A DNA stretch of 64,000 bases. It comes from Sapria himalayana. Lineage: Eukaryota > Streptophyta > Magnoliopsida > Malpighiales > Rafflesiaceae. Positions 22,786 to 35,121 of the stretch are shown piece after piece. The notes under the pieces were generated by a model. It saw only the letters and a program-made list of their open reading frames with translations. It made no database searches and was not told where the DNA came from. A program made the translations under genes and the position numbers. Position 1 is the stretch's first letter; every line of letters starts with the position of its first letter. Location of the stretch: positions 214,340 through 278,339 of the forward strand of contig JAREIK010000382.1 in NCBI GenBank assembly GCA_029783825.1, given 5' to 3'.

Positions 22786-24897
22786 TCAATCGTCAATCGG
22801 CATATCATGAGCATCATCAGCCACAATATCAAGATCAGTATCATATGGATCATCATCATCAGCAATCATCTCCTCTGCTATCGTAGTGGATGCGGCTGCA
22901 GTCCTTGTCCCAGTCCTAGCTCCAGCACTATCATGGATGCTAAACCTCGAATCTTCCCAATCCTTCAAACAAGTCAATGCCTCAATAATTTCCGGACGTA
23001 ATCTCGATCTCTTATCCAAAATCACATTCACTACAATAGAAAAAGCAGACTCCGATGCTATACTCAACACCAGAGGAGTCAGTAGATCCCGTGCCATCCT
23101 AGATAGCATGGGAAAGGTAGACTCATATGATTTCCACCACTGTAATATATCAAGATTCTTAGTATCATAATGTGATAGGATTGAGTAGTAATCGGTATCT
23201 AAGTACCAAGAAAGCTCGCTCCTATGTGATGGTCCACCCCTACGTTTGCCCCTTGCTAGCTGAATAGAAAAATTATCATCTCTGAACAAGGTATCGATTT
23301 CCGTAATCACAGTCTCACTACCACCACCACCATACCTAGTATCGTAGTATGCGAACAAGGTCAGTTAACTTCTCGTGAATGAACCCTTCAGGTGGCTCTT
23401 CCAGGTTCATGCATGAGGAAATATAAGTCAGGGTGTTTTCTACCCCTTCCACCTTAACCCTAGGTTCCATGCATGTAGCGAGGCAATAAAGAGATGGAAC
23501 GGGGGACCTGTACTTCAAGTACTTGGTTTCCATCTCTGCAACCATATGGCTAAGGGTCAGGTCAGCTCGATACTTCCTAAACATGCTACTAATGTTGCAT
23601 ATGCACCAGAGTGCAATGCAAGTCGTGGGCATATAAACCGACGAACATAAGATCTTCGTGTCATAAAAAATCTTCAGGAATTTCATAAATGAAATTCATG
23701 AAGCCCTGTCAGTGTCGTCAATAATAAGTTCATCACTCTTACTTTTGACGTAGTCGGATATCACGTGTTCGTATCCAACACATGATTCTAACATCAGGTA
23801 CATGTAATTCCAACGATGTCTCACATCCGATTGGAATTTCTTCTTCTTAAGATTTGCAGACAAACAGAGACTACTAAACTCTTGTTGTCTACGAGGAGTG
23901 CGAATATATTTTAGTGCATTACGTATATTAACCAACACGTGGGAACACACCTTCATACCCGCTTGAACAATTAAGTTAATCACGTGACACATGCATCTGA
24001 CATGAATAATCTCTCCTAATGGCACGTCTCTAATATTTCTAACAAACATGTTGATCGCTACTCCATTATTAGATACGTTATCGAATGTGACACTATAAAT
24101 TTTATTTTGAATTTAATATTTCCTAAAGATTTTCATCATACACTCAAAAATGGTCGGGCCATCACGAGGATGAAGAATCTCAGAGAATCCAAAATTTTTT
24201 TTATTCATTATCCAGTTAGAATCTACATAGTGGCTGGTGAGATATGCATAAGATGATTCATCGTGACTTGTCCAAATATCAGACTTCACGGACACCACTC
24301 TACTATATGCCATAAATTAATTTATTATTTTTTGTTTTTCTAATTTATACAATTTTAGTATGTCATTCCTAGATGTGGACCTAGGAATCCTATGATAAGC
24401 AGGCTGAAAATATGTCTGCATGATGCACACAACCCTTCGATCTTCCGAAAATCTGATCGGAAGACCCAACAATGTGATAAGTTTGGCCATGTCATCCCTA
24501 CCCAACTCGTTGGAGTATATGAAGGGAGTAAACTTTGAGAATGAACTCGATTCAGTCTCAAAAAATGCAGTGCCAAGTTGAGTTTGCTTATGATCTAATA
24601 GACCATGTTTTTGGTGCATAATTCGGCATGCATCTTAAGGTGTACAGTCCCAAACAAACTCTTACATGTTAAAAGTCTGATACAATATTTGCACTGTGAC
24701 ATTTCTTCTTCCTCACCCCTAATATTTTTTTGTTTTATTATATTAAAATGAGTCCAAACTATAGAAGTCCTCCTAGTTTTTTGTTTTTTAGATGTTTTGG
24801 TTGAGACGACTGGAGAAACCAAAGTTTCAGCAGCCTCATACCTCTGTGTAATATTTTTATTTTCTAAATTTAAATATGTTTCATTAGTATGTGTCAT
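22786..24897 (-). pseudogene. hAT transposase of hAT-1, interrupted
   Basis: Segments in order: N-terminal BED zinc finger (ORF 24897-24595; VWTHF, CKYC, HLKMHAELC); linker (24619-24317); first RNase-H-fold block with SDIWTS (24313-24113); second block with FDN-SNN and the HVRCMCHVINLIVQAGMKV motif (about 24112-23696); helical insertion region (23686-23336); C-terminal hAT dimerisation domain (23358-22786; SELSWYLDTDYYSILSHYDT, ILQWWKSYESTFPMLSRMAR, IASESAFSIVVN, LTCLKDW). The Asp of SDIWTS, the Asp of FDN and the Glu of the ASE motif fit the catalytic DDE set. About four frame breaks and stops separate the segments. The tail is acidic and Asp-rich. The closest relative here is hAT-2. Confidence 0.9.
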
Positions 24898-25400
24898 TTT
24901 TTAGGATTTTTCTTAATCAGGACACTATTTTAAAATCTATCTATTTTAGGGTAAGAGAGAGTGACTAGAGAGAGAGTAAACAAAAAAACTTAAATTAAAT
25001 TACCCGGTCAAGCAGTGTGGTCGATCACGTGCACGGTGCACCATAGTCTTTTGCACCACAGTCTAGCTCAAAATTAAAAACCCAAGTTGATATTCCTGAA
25101 AAGCTAGGTCAAATGTCAAATGACAAAATCCCGACTTCCCGAGTCCCGAGAGAGAGACGCAAGATTTTTGAGAGAGAAAATGTGAGATTTGAGAGAAAAT
25201 ATGTTGATGAAAAACATAAATGTTATAAAGAGAGGGGGTGGAATTTATAGATTATAGAAAATAATTTTTTTTAAAAAAGTGATTTTTTTTGATTTTTTTT
25301 AATTTTTTAGGGGGCAGAATCATGGGGGCCATTGGATTCTGCCCCCTAGCCATTGGAGGCGAGATCCAACGGCTATAATATAATATTTTTTTTATTTTTT
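24898..25400 (-). promoter_or_regulatory. hAT-1 upstream (5' leader / promoter) region
   Basis: Minus-strand upstream region of the transposase. It has GA/CT runs (GTAAGAGAGAGTGACTAGAGAGAGAG at 24951-24976 in part) and a conserved stretch shared with 32160-32545 of hAT-2 (CTCTCTCTCGGGACTCGGGA-like). It is conserved between the two hATs, so a promoter or leader is plausible; no TATA box is assigned with confidence. Confidence 0.4.
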
Positions 25401-25735
25401 TTTGCCCGTTGGGGAGGGGGGGGGGAATCGGGTCGGCTCGGGGGACCGCGGGTCGGGTCTGATTGGACCCGACCCGCGGTCTTTTTTTACAGGAAGGGGG
25501 AAGGGTGCGGGTGCACCCATGCCAGTGTGTTGTGCCATGAGCCGCCAAACCATGCCGGGTCAGGCACGACACGAGGCCCAATTGACCTCGGCACGGCACG
25601 ACACGTGCCGTGCCTTACCCAGCCATGACACGAACCCAGGCACGGGATTTTCCCATGCTGGGCCAGCCCAGGCATGACCGAACCGAGCCGTGCCTCGTGC
25701 CGGGCTGACCCGGACCAGCCCGATTGACACCTCTA

Positions 25736-27560
25736 GGATTAACCACCATATCCATACTTAAACATCACAATCACCATCATTCAGACCTCTACTATCACCT
25801 TTATCATATGTAAGCCCACCACCCATTGTACATTTATACTGCACACACTTTTGATTCATCTCTATCTTCTACACCATATTTTACACAGATAGTTTACCCA
25901 TTTATAAAACCAACGACATCATCAAATGTTGTGCCTTCCTCTACAGTTAGTGCAAAGTTAGAAATTGAGATTATGGATTAGAGGTAAAGAAATATGTAAA
26001 AATTTGATGTTTCTATTAGTGGTTTTTTTTATATTTTTATGATTTGCTTGTTTTCAATGTTATTTATTTATTTATATAGTTTTATTTCATCTCACAAGTG
26101 TTCGACTATAATTACAAAGTCTTTCATAAAAATAGCTAATTCTAAAGCATTCTCCTAGCAGAAAGTTTCTGAATCAACAAAAGAGTCATATTTTAATGAC
26201 TTTCAAGTAAAATAACAAAACAAAAGCATTGAAAAATAATTATCAAATTACTTAAATATTATGTTGGTTATTATTCAAGCAGTAAATAATTACATTCTTA
26301 TTGTTAATATAAATTGTTTTGTAATTTTTCTACATATAGAATCAGTGCACATGGGCGCCCAAATTTGAAGGAAATATAAAGTCATTATGGGAGATCAAAG
26401 CAGCTCAACGATATTCTAATTTTGTTCATAAATTGAAAATTATGAAAGAAATGCTTGATTTTATATTTGAGGATGACTGGCCAGAGTGGCTTAAGTATTG
26501 GGAGGAGCCAGATGTGAAGAAAAAATCAGATATTTCCTGCACAAATTGTTGAAGTGAGGTAGCTGGACTAGGTACAAGAATATGTCGACACACAAGAGGC
26601 TCAAAGTCGAGCATTGAGAATGCTTGAGATATGGTACAATTTTAAAATTTTAAATATTTATATATTTAGTGGTTGTCCTAATAGTCCAATAAATCAAATC
26701 TCTCCATGGTTTTATTAATTTTGTTAAATTTTTCGATCATTTATTTTTTAATGACTTAATAAAAATATATTCTAGGCTGGAGAATTGGGTCGAGATCCAA
26801 ATTTTTATGAGATTTACAGGAAGATGCATGTGAAGAAAGTGGATGGTCAATTTTTTGACAATAAGTCTTAGATGATTGCTGTAAGAACTTGTTATATTTA
26901 TAAGATTTTATAATACTACAGTACATTTTATGAATTGTTTGGAATTCAAAATATTTATTTTATTTTTGTATATCTAGAATAGTTTTTTTCTCTATTTTAT
27001 CTCAGGACCTAATAGAGAAACGTGTGACAGCTGCTCATCAACAAGTTGAGGGTTTTATGGATCTTCAACCAAGTGACTATGATCCTATTTATTAGGAGAC
27101 CATAAGAGGTCATAAGAAGTAGCTAGTGTACGGAATTGGCTTGAAGGGAGTGGCATTTTATTGTAGTAGTCGTGCTTATAATTCATCTGTCTTAGAAATG
27201 GTGGATGAGGCGGTCAAACAACAAGCAATGGAAATAAATGAACGTATTGTAGTTATGGAGACCAAAATGAAAAAGAAGAATGAGCAGATATCTCATTTGA
27301 AGAAAGAAATATATGAAATTAAAGAACATGATGATGAGTAGTATACTAATTTGATAAAAGATATGCAATAAATTAAAGAAATGAATGATGAGATAAAAGA
27401 AATTAAGAATGTAATGAAACAATATATGTCCTATATGGAGTCACAGTTAGCGGCATTGGTGCAAATAGATAGCATTCCGAGATCCAGCCATGAAACCTCG
27501 TAGCAGAGGCTAGCATTCCATACAAATTATGAGGATGATTTCATATGAGAATTATTTCTG
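25736..27560 (+). pseudogene. TNPA-like protein of CACTA-B right arm (Transposase_24, coiled coil)
   Basis: This resumes after hAT-1 and aligns with the left arm. The parts are a Ser/Pro/His-rich linker (25740-25985); an intron; a Transposase_24 region about 26340-26880, with a WAPKFEG-like start, EMLDFIFEDDWPEWLKYWEE and later GRDPNFYEIYRKMHVKKVDG plus FDNKS; another intron; a GFMDLQPSDYDPI segment (27050-27090); and a C-terminal coiled coil (27126-27341; MYGIGLKGVAFYCSSRAYNS, METKMKKKNEQISHLKKEI). The role by family is binding to subterminal repeats with TNP2. Stops are present (for example in the linker and before the coiled coil). It is slightly better preserved than the left-arm copy. 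Confidence 0.75.
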
Positions 27561-27889
27561 AATTGTTATTTATTTTTGTCTATCTATAGCAAATAATTAT
27601 GATTTTTTTGGTAGGTTTCAATTTTTTTTAATTCTTGTTTAATTCTTTTTTTTTTTGATTAACCTAATTATGAATATTTTCAGGACACATTATCTGAGAC
27701 ACATGAAAAAAATTCTGATTCAGAGCATTCATACATTGTCACGGTCCTTCCAATGCATGGATCCCATATTTACCGATTTTAATTTTATCAGAAGGAGGGC
27801 TAGCTTATTTTATCTTTATTATTCCTAAAACATTTTATTTTTACACTCTTTCTCTCTAAACATAATTGCTAGACATCTTTTGGATTTTT
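27561..27889. other. Right-arm 3' region after the TNPA-like gene
   Basis: Contains T-runs (27650) and a short segment (27700-27790) with the look of a last exon or UTR (CATTGTCACGGTCCTTCC). No gene is assigned. Confidence 0.3.
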
Positions 27890-30800
27890 GTTAAAGCTGT
27901 ATGACAATCAACTTTATTTTATGTTTGTTCGTGTATATAATAATTGTTTTTATATATCTGTGAATATGTTTGTGTGTCTCAGAATTTTTTGGGTAGAGTT
28001 TTAACCTATTATAGGTAAGTAAAAGCCTATATTCAGCAGCGGAAGTAGTGGCAGTAGTGGTAGTAGCCACGATGGTGGTGGTCATAGCGGCAGCTGCAAC
28101 GGTGACAGTGGTGGCGGTGGCGGCGGCGGCTACAATGGTGACAGCGGTGGTGGCAGTGGCAGGGCGGTAGCGGCACGTGTAGCGGCAACGGCGGTAGTAG
28201 CGGCAGTGGCAGCGGCGGCAACAGCAGTGGCAGCAGCAGCAGTGATAGCAGCTATAGTGGAGGCAGTAGTGGCATTAGCGGCAGCGGAGCTAGTGAAGGC
28301 AGCAGTTGCATCAATGGCAGCGGCATCATTGGAGGCAGCACGGCATCAGCACTAGCGACGATAGCAGTGGTAATAGTGATAGTGGTGGCAGTAGCGGCAG
28401 CAACGACAGTAACTGCAAAATCTGTAGTGACGGCATGATGGCAGCAGCTGTAGCACCGACAGTGGTGGAAGCGGCGGCAACAATTATAGCACCAGTAGCA
28501 ATGATAGCAGTGGTAATAGCGGCAGTAGTAGCAGCAGCGATAGTGGCAGGGGTAGTGGCAATAGCGACAGGAGTGGTAGCGACAATGCGAGCAGTAGCAA
28601 CGACAACAAATGAGGTATATACGTACGTATATAGTCAGTATATATGTACATAAAATACTATAGTAATTTTATGTACATATAAACTGAGTATATATGTACT
28701 TGTATAAGTGAAGAAATTTTTCAGCAGATATGACATACCGTGACTCGTACAGCTTTTTTGCAACAGAAAGTTGGAGATCGGAGGAGCAAAGGGAGAGAAA
28801 ACAACGTCAATGCATGGATAAATTATACTTTATGCACAGTCGTTAGATATATTGATTAATAAGATGTAATATAATTTTGTTATTTTGTTATTTTAGTTAT
28901 TTAAAATATTGTATTAAAATAAGTTATTAAATGAATTTTTTTTTGTTTAATTTAAAATTTTTATTTATAGTTTCTATTTTTATTCAATTTAATATAATAA
29001 TATTAAATTATTTAATTAAATTTTTGTTGAAGCTGTATGACAATCAACTTTAATTCGTGTTTGTTCATGTCTATAATAACTATTTTTATATATCTGTGAA
29101 TATGTTTATGTATCTTTGAATTTTTTGGGGATAGTTTTAGCCTATTATAGGTATGTAAAAGCATATTATCAGCAATGATAGCAGCAAAGGCAGTAGTGGC
29201 AGTAGTTGTGGCATCGGCAGCAGCAACACTGGCCATAGTAGTGGCAGCGATGGTAGTGGTGGCAGTGGAGGCAGCGACGGCAACACCGGCATCGGCGATA
29301 GGAGTAACAGTAGTGATGGACACTATAGCGGCAACAACAGCGGTAGTAGCGACAAGAGCAGCAGCGACTGAGGGAGCAGCAGCAACAGCAACAAATGTGG
29401 TATACATATATTGGTAGTATATACGTACATATAATTATGTAGTATTTTATGTACATATATACTGAGAATATAAGTACTTAGTATATATGTATGCATAATA
29501 TTGTAGTTTATATGTACAAATACTATAGTAATATATGTACAAGTGAAATGCTAGTATATATGTACATTTTTACTACAGTAATATATATTTATCAAAACAT
29601 AGTTTTTTTAGTTTATTTTGATTTAATTGAGTGGTTTAAATTTCTTACAGAAGTGGTACCGCATTGTTTCTCATATGAAGCTTGTATAAGTGAAGGGATT
29701 TTTCAACAGACATGAAGCACCTTGACTCGGATAGCTTTTTCACAGCAAAAAATTGGTGATCGGAGGAGTAGAGGGATAGAAAGCAATGCCTATGCATGGA
29801 TAGAATATACTTTATGAATAGTCGGTAGATACATTGATTAATAAGATGTAATATAATTTTTTTATTTTTTTGTTTTAGTTATTTAAAATATTGTATTAGA
29901 ATAAGTTATTAAATGAATTTTCTTTGTTTAATTTAAAATTTTCATTTATAGTTCATGTTTTTATTAAATTTAATATAAAAATCTTTAAATTTTTAATTAA
30001 ATTTTAGTTTAAGCTGTATGACAATCAACTTTAATTTGTGGTTATTCATGTATATAATAACTATTTTTATATATCAGTGAATATGTTTGTGTGTATTCGA
30101 ATTTTTTGGGTCGAGTTTTAGCCTATTATAGGTATGTAAAAGCATATTATTAGCAGCAGTAGCAGTGGCAGCGGTGACAATAGTAGTGGTGATGGCTGTG
30201 ACGGCAGCGGCGGTAGTGGCGGCGGCGGAAGCAACAGCGGTGGCAGTAGCAGGGGCAAAAGTGGTAGAAGAAGCAGCGGCAGCATTGGCATTGGCCTGAG
30301 CGGTGACAGCGAAGGCAGCAGCAGCGGTGGAAATGCTATTGCAGTGGCTGCACCCGAAGTAGCGGTGGTAGCGGCGGTAGCAGTGGCTGCACCGGAAGCA
30401 GAGGCAGCACCGGAAGTAGAGGCAGCACCGAAAGTAGTAGCAGCAGTGGCAGAGGCGAAAGCTGCAAGAGCAACTACATGGGCGACGATGATAGCAGCGG
30501 AGGTAGCAGCAACAGCAGCATTTGCGACAACAACGGCATGCAGCGGCAGCACCTGCAATGAGGGAAGCGACGACAGCAGCGGCGGCGGCATTGGTTGCAG
30601 TGATGGCTGTAGAGGCAGCAGAGGAAACAGTGATAGCAACAGTGGTATTGGCAGGGACAATCACAGTGGCAGCTTTGGTAGGAGCAGCATGGCAGCGGGA
30701 GTAGCAGCAATAACAATAAATATAGTTTATACGTATGAATAAAATCAGTATATACATACATATAATACTGCAGTATTTTATGTACATATATACTGAGTAT

Positions 30801-31335
30801 ATTTGTATTCAGAATATATGTACCCATAATACTACAGTTTTTATGTACTTATACTGTAGTAATATATGTACGAATGAAATTCTAGTATATATTTGCATAT
30901 ATACTGCATAATTATATATCTAAGAAAAAATAACTTTTTTTTATTTTAATTTGACTTAGTGGTTTAAATTTCTTATAGATACGATATAGCATTGTTCCTC
31001 ATGCAAAGCTTGTACAATTATGAGATTTTTCATTAGAAATTAAGTGCCATGACTCAAACAGCTTTGTCGTAGTAGAAAAATAGTGATCAGCGGAGCAAAG
31101 GGAGAGAAAACAACGTCAATAAATGGATATATTATACTTTATAAACTATCGGTAGATACATTGATGAATAAGATAATATAAAATTTTGTTATTTTTATGT
31201 TTAAATTATGTAAAATATTTAATTAGAATAAGTTATTAAATGATTTTATTTTTTGTTTATTATAAATTATTTATAGTTTCATTTTTTATTCAATTTGATA
31301 TTAAAATATTAAATTGTTTAATTAAAAATTTTTAA
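27890..31335. repeat. Three tandem ~1.0-1.3-kb units, each with a GC-rich GCAGYRGYR core
   Basis: The landmark GCTGTATGACAATCAACTTT occurs at about 27896, 29032 and 30013, so the units are ~1136, ~981 and ~1320 bp. Each has the same order: the landmark, TATATATC(T/A)GTGAATATGTTT, TTTTTTGGG..GAGTTTTA, TATTATAGGTA(A/T)GTAAAAGC, a core of GCA/GCG/GTA/GTG triplets, TA-rich GTACATATATACTGAGTATA-like words, a conserved GATCGGAGGAG / AGAAA(A/G)CAA segment, then TTAATAAGATGTAATATAA. Cores are about 570 bp (28035-28605), 225 bp (29170-29395) and 570 bp (30150-30715). There is no counterpart in the left arm. Frames through the cores give only Ala/Val or Ser/Gly-rich low-complexity peptides. Confidence 0.85.
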
Positions 31336-31374
31336 AAATAATTAAATTCTGAAAATAGTTTTGAAATTAAAATA

Positions 31375-31786
31375 ACTAGGAAAAAATCCCTTGCTAAATT
31401 AGAAAGTAAAAAATTCATTGCTAAATTAGCAAGGGAAAAATCTATTTCTAAATTAGCTAGAGAAAATTCCCTACCTAAATTAGCAAGGGAAAATTCTTAA
31501 GCTAAATTAGTAAGGGAAAATTCTCAAGATAAAATAGCAATGGAAATCTTTATTTTAGCGATGAATTTTTTCGTGCTAAATTTACTTAGCTAGAAACCAT
31601 TTTCGTTTCTTAAATTTAGCGACCAGCAATTTAGCTTGGGAATCTTTCAACACTATTTTTGTTTAGCGATGAAAAATTTTATTTAGCTTGCTAATTTAGC
31701 TAGGAAATTAGTCTTATTTAGCAAGGGATTTCTTCGTCGCTAAATTATAGCTATGGATATTTTCCCTCGCTAAATTTTAGTGACCT
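31375..31786. repeat. Subterminal repeats of CACTA-B right end
   Basis: The words CTAAATTAGCAAGGGAAAA and CTTGCTAAATTAG and their inverses (TTAGCTAGGAAATTAG, TTAGCAAGGG) recur about every 25-40 bp. They sit between the tandem units and the inserted hAT-2; the last piece of the CACTA end lies beyond hAT-2 at 35140-35190. Such clusters are the expected binding sites of the TNPA-like protein. Confidence 0.8.
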
Positions 31787-32064
31787 TGGAGGTGTCAATC
31801 GGGTTGGGCCGGCCCGGCACGAGGCACGGTTCGGCCGTGCCTGGGCCGGCCCGGCATAGGAATATCCCATGCCGGGGCCCTACCGTGCCCGGGTAAGGAA
31901 GAGTCGTGCCGTGTCGTGCCTGACCCGTGTCGTGTCGTGCCTGACGCGGCATGGTTCGGTGCCCGTGGCACGGCACACCGGCACGGGTTCGTCCCGTGTC
32001 GGGTGTCCCTCAAGCCCGACCCCCTTGCTTCACTTCCACCCCATCCCCCCCCAACGGAAAAAAA

Positions 32065-32545
32065 AAAATTAATAAAAAATTTAAATTTCAGCCATTGGAT
32101 CTAGCCTCCAACGACTAGAGGGCAAAATCCAACGGCCCTCATGATTCTGGCCCCTAAAAAATTAAAAAAACATTTCTTTTTTTTTTAAATATTTTCTTTA
32201 ATCTATAAATTCCACCCCCACTCTCTTTAACATTTATGTTTTTCATAAACATATTTCCTCTGGATAGCTCATCTTCTCTTTCAAAAATCTTAATCCTCTC
32301 TCTCGGGACTCGGGATTTCGGCTTTCGGCTTGGATTTTCGGGAATCACAACTTGAGTTTTGAACTTTGAGCTTGACTGTAGTGTACCATGCACGTGACTG
32401 ACCTCACTGCTTTTACCGGGTAATTTATTTTAAGTTTTTTTAACTTTCTCTCTCTCTAGTTTCTCTCTCTAGACCAAAAATAGAAAATATTAAAATCAGT
32501 CTTCTAGTCTCTAAATAACTATTCTGAATAACAAAATCCTAAAAA
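32065..32545 (+). promoter_or_regulatory. hAT-2 upstream (5' leader / promoter) region
   Basis: Non-coding region between the GC-rich end and the transposase ATG. It contains CTCTCTCTCGGGACTCGGGA-type and TTTCTCTCTCTCT tracts shared, inverted, with hAT-1 (24950-25200). Conservation between the two copies suggests a transcribed leader or promoter; no individual box is claimed. Confidence 0.4.
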
Positions 32546-34653
32546 ATGACAAATACTAATAAAAAATATTTAAATTTAGAAAATGAAAATATTACACAGA
32601 GGTTTAAGGCTGCTGAAACTTTGGTTTCTCCAGTCGACTCAACCCAAACTTCTAAAAAACAAAAAACTAGGAGGACTTCTGAAGTTTGGACTCATTTTAA
32701 AATAATAAAAAAAATATTAGCCGTGAGGATCAAGAAATGGCATAGTGCAAATATTGTATGAGATTTTTAACATGTAAGAGTTCGTTTAGGACTAGGCACC
32801 TTAAGAGGCATGCAGAATTATGTACCAAAAAATATGGTCCATTAGATCCTAGGCAAACCCAACTTGACACTGTATTTTTTGAGACTGGATCGAGTCCATT
32901 CTCAAAGTTTACTCCCTTCATATACTCCAATGAGTTGGGTAGGGACGGCATGGCCAGACTTATCACATTGATGGGTCTTCCGATCAGATTTTCGGAAGAT
33001 CCAAGGGTAGTGCGTATCATGCAGACATATTTTCAGCCTGCTTATCGTAGGATTCCTAGGTCCACATCTAGAAATAACATACTAAAGATATATAAGTTAT
33101 AAAAACAAAAAATAATTAATGAATTTATGGCATATAGTGGAGTTGTGTCCGTGACGTCCGATATTTGGACAAGTCAGGATGAATCATCTTATGCATGTCT
33201 CATCAGCCACATTGTAGATTCTAACTGGACTATGAATAAAAAAATTTTACGATTCTCTGAGATTTTTCATCCTCGTGATGGCCCGGCCATTTTTGAGTGT
33301 ATGATGAAAATCTTTAGGGAATATAAAATTCAAAATAAAATTTTTAGTGTCACATTCGATAACGCATCTAATAATGGAGTAGAAATCAACATGTTTGTCA
33401 GGAACATTAGAGACGTACCATTAAAAGAGATTTTTCATGTAAGATGCATGTGTCACGTGATTAACCTGATTGTTCAAGTGGGTATGAAGGTGTGTTCTCC
33501 CACGGTGGATAAATACGTAATGCACTAAAATATATTCGCATTCCTCGCAGACAACAAAAGTTTGGTAGTCTCTGTTTGTCTGCGAATCTTACGAAGAAGA
33601 AATTCCAATCGGATGTGAGACATCGTTGGAATTACACGTACCTGATGTTAGAATCATGTGTTGGATACAAACATGTGATATTCGACTATGTCAATAGTAA
33701 GAGTGACGAACTTATTATTGATGACACTGACTGGGCTTCAGAAATTTCATTTATGAAATTCTTGAAGATTTTTTATGACACGACGAACATGTGTTCGTCA
33801 GTTTATATGCCCACTACTTGCATTGAACTCTGGTGCATATGCAACATTAGTAGCATGTTTAGGAAGTATCGAGCTGACCCAACACTTAGCCTTAAGGTTG
33901 TAGAGATGGAAACCAAGTACTTGAAGTATATTCCACCATTCCATCTCTTTATTGCCTCACTATATGCATGGACCCTAGGGTTAAGGGGGAAGGGGTAGAA
34001 AACATCCTGACCTACATTTCCTCATGCATGAACCTGGAAGAGCCACCTAAGGGTTCATTCACGAGAAGTTGACTGACCTGTTCACATACTACGATACTAG
34101 GTATGGTGGTGGTAGTAGTGAGACTGTGATTAAGGACATTGATAACTTGTTCGGAGATGATGATTTTTCCATTCAGCTAGCGAGTGGGAAACGTCGGGGT
34201 GGACCATCACATTGGAGCGAGCTTTCTCGGTACTTAGATACCGAATACTGCTCAATCCTATCACATTCTGATACTAAGAATCTTGATATATTACAGTGGT
34301 GGAAATCATATGAGTCCACCTTTCCCGTGCTATCTAGGATGGCACGGGATCTACTGACTCCTACGGTGCCAAGCATAGCATCGGAATCTACTTTTTCTGT
34401 TGTAGTGAACGTGATTTCGCATAGGAGATCGATATTACGTCCAGATATTGTTGAGGCCTTGGCTTGTTTGAAGGATTGGGAGGATTCGAGGTTTAGCATC
34501 CATCATCGTGCTGGAGCTGGGACTGGGAACGGGACTGCAGCAGCATCCACTGCGATAGGAGAGGAGTTGATTGCTGATGATGATGATCCATATGATACTG
34601 ATCTTGATGTTGCAACTAATGATGCTCATGATATGTCGATTGATGATTGTTGA
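32546..34653 (+). pseudogene. hAT transposase of hAT-2, interrupted
   Basis: It begins at an ATG giving MTNTNKKYLNLENENITQRF, as in hAT-1. Order: BED finger region (to about 32830; VWTHFK, a damaged Cys pair near 32750, then RHLKRHAELC); linker (32758-33102); SDIWTSQDES block (33127-33528) continuing through FDNASNNGVEINMF and HVRCMCHVINLIVQ; helical region (33576-33998); C-terminal dimerisation domain (34069-34653; SELSRYLDTEYCSILSHSDT, ILQWWKSYESTFPVLSRMAR, IASESTFS, LACLKDW), ending at the TGA at 34651-34653. Four frame breaks or stops remain (near 32725, 33105, 33526 and 33998). The catalytic Asp/Asp/Glu positions and the last third of the protein are intact. Confidence 0.9.
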
Positions 34654-35121
34654 GGATCTACTATTTTTTGATTTCGATGTTTTGTTTTTTTTGATTGTAT
34701 GCTTCATTTATACGTTGTGTTGAAACTGTAATTTGTTTGGTTCAGACCTTCGGTATCAAATGGCTAATTGGTCATTTTTCATTTGAGTTGTTTATGTTTT
34801 TTTAATTTTTATTTTTTAAAACAAAATGTATTGATTTATTTATTTTTTTGTTTTAATTTTTCATTTAAAAATTTATAATTATATTATATAGTTCTAATAA
34901 ATTTTTAACTAATTTTATATTACATTATAAAAAAAATTAAACTTTGTTAATTTAATAAATTTTCGCATTTTTCATATTATAAATATATAATATTATAGAT
35001 TATCTAAAATTTTATATATAATTTAATAATTTATATAAATAAAATAGAAATAAAAAAAAATTTAAAAAAAAAATTTTACTGTCCCGTATGGCCTGGTTTG
35101 TCCAGTATGGCCAGGCCGGCC

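Larger units (their letters stand above)
22170..25735 (-). mobile_element. hAT-1: full-length hAT DNA transposon (3.57 kb)
   Basis: Terminal inverted repeats: left TAGAGGTGTCAAACGGG, right ending CCCGATTGACACCTCTA, matching at 15 of 17 positions. Just inside lie GC-rich subterminal regions with many GGCACG / CGTGCC and GGGCCGGGC-like words on both ends (22180-22340 and 25400-25730). One transposase pseudogene runs on the minus strand. No clean 8-bp duplication is seen: GAACGTGG lies on the left and GGATTAAC on the right. This is consistent with loss of about 95 bp of host sequence at the right flank. Confidence 0.9.
31787..35121 (+). mobile_element. hAT-2: hAT DNA transposon, right terminus lost
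   Basis: The left end reads TGGAGGTGTCAATCGGG, followed by a GC-rich subterminal region with GGCCCGGCAC words (31800-32060). A transposase pseudogene is on the plus strand. The right side keeps part of the GC-rich end (GGCCAGGCCGGCCCGAGG to about 35125) but not the terminal GACACCTCTA, so the right terminus has been removed. It lies in the subterminal zone of CACTA-B. It is the same family as hAT-1 but in the opposite orientation. Confidence 0.85.

Noticed and set aside
25252..25677. Overlapping frames in GC-rich hAT end (also 21499-21919, 31770-32104, 60219-60758)
   Set aside because: They are the GC-rich terminal regions of hAT elements, where stop codons are rare; the peptides differ between copies of the same element.
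28306..30787. Ala/Val and Ser/Gly-rich open frames on both strands
   Set aside because: Low-complexity translation of the GC-rich triplet cores; no domain, and several frames are open at once.
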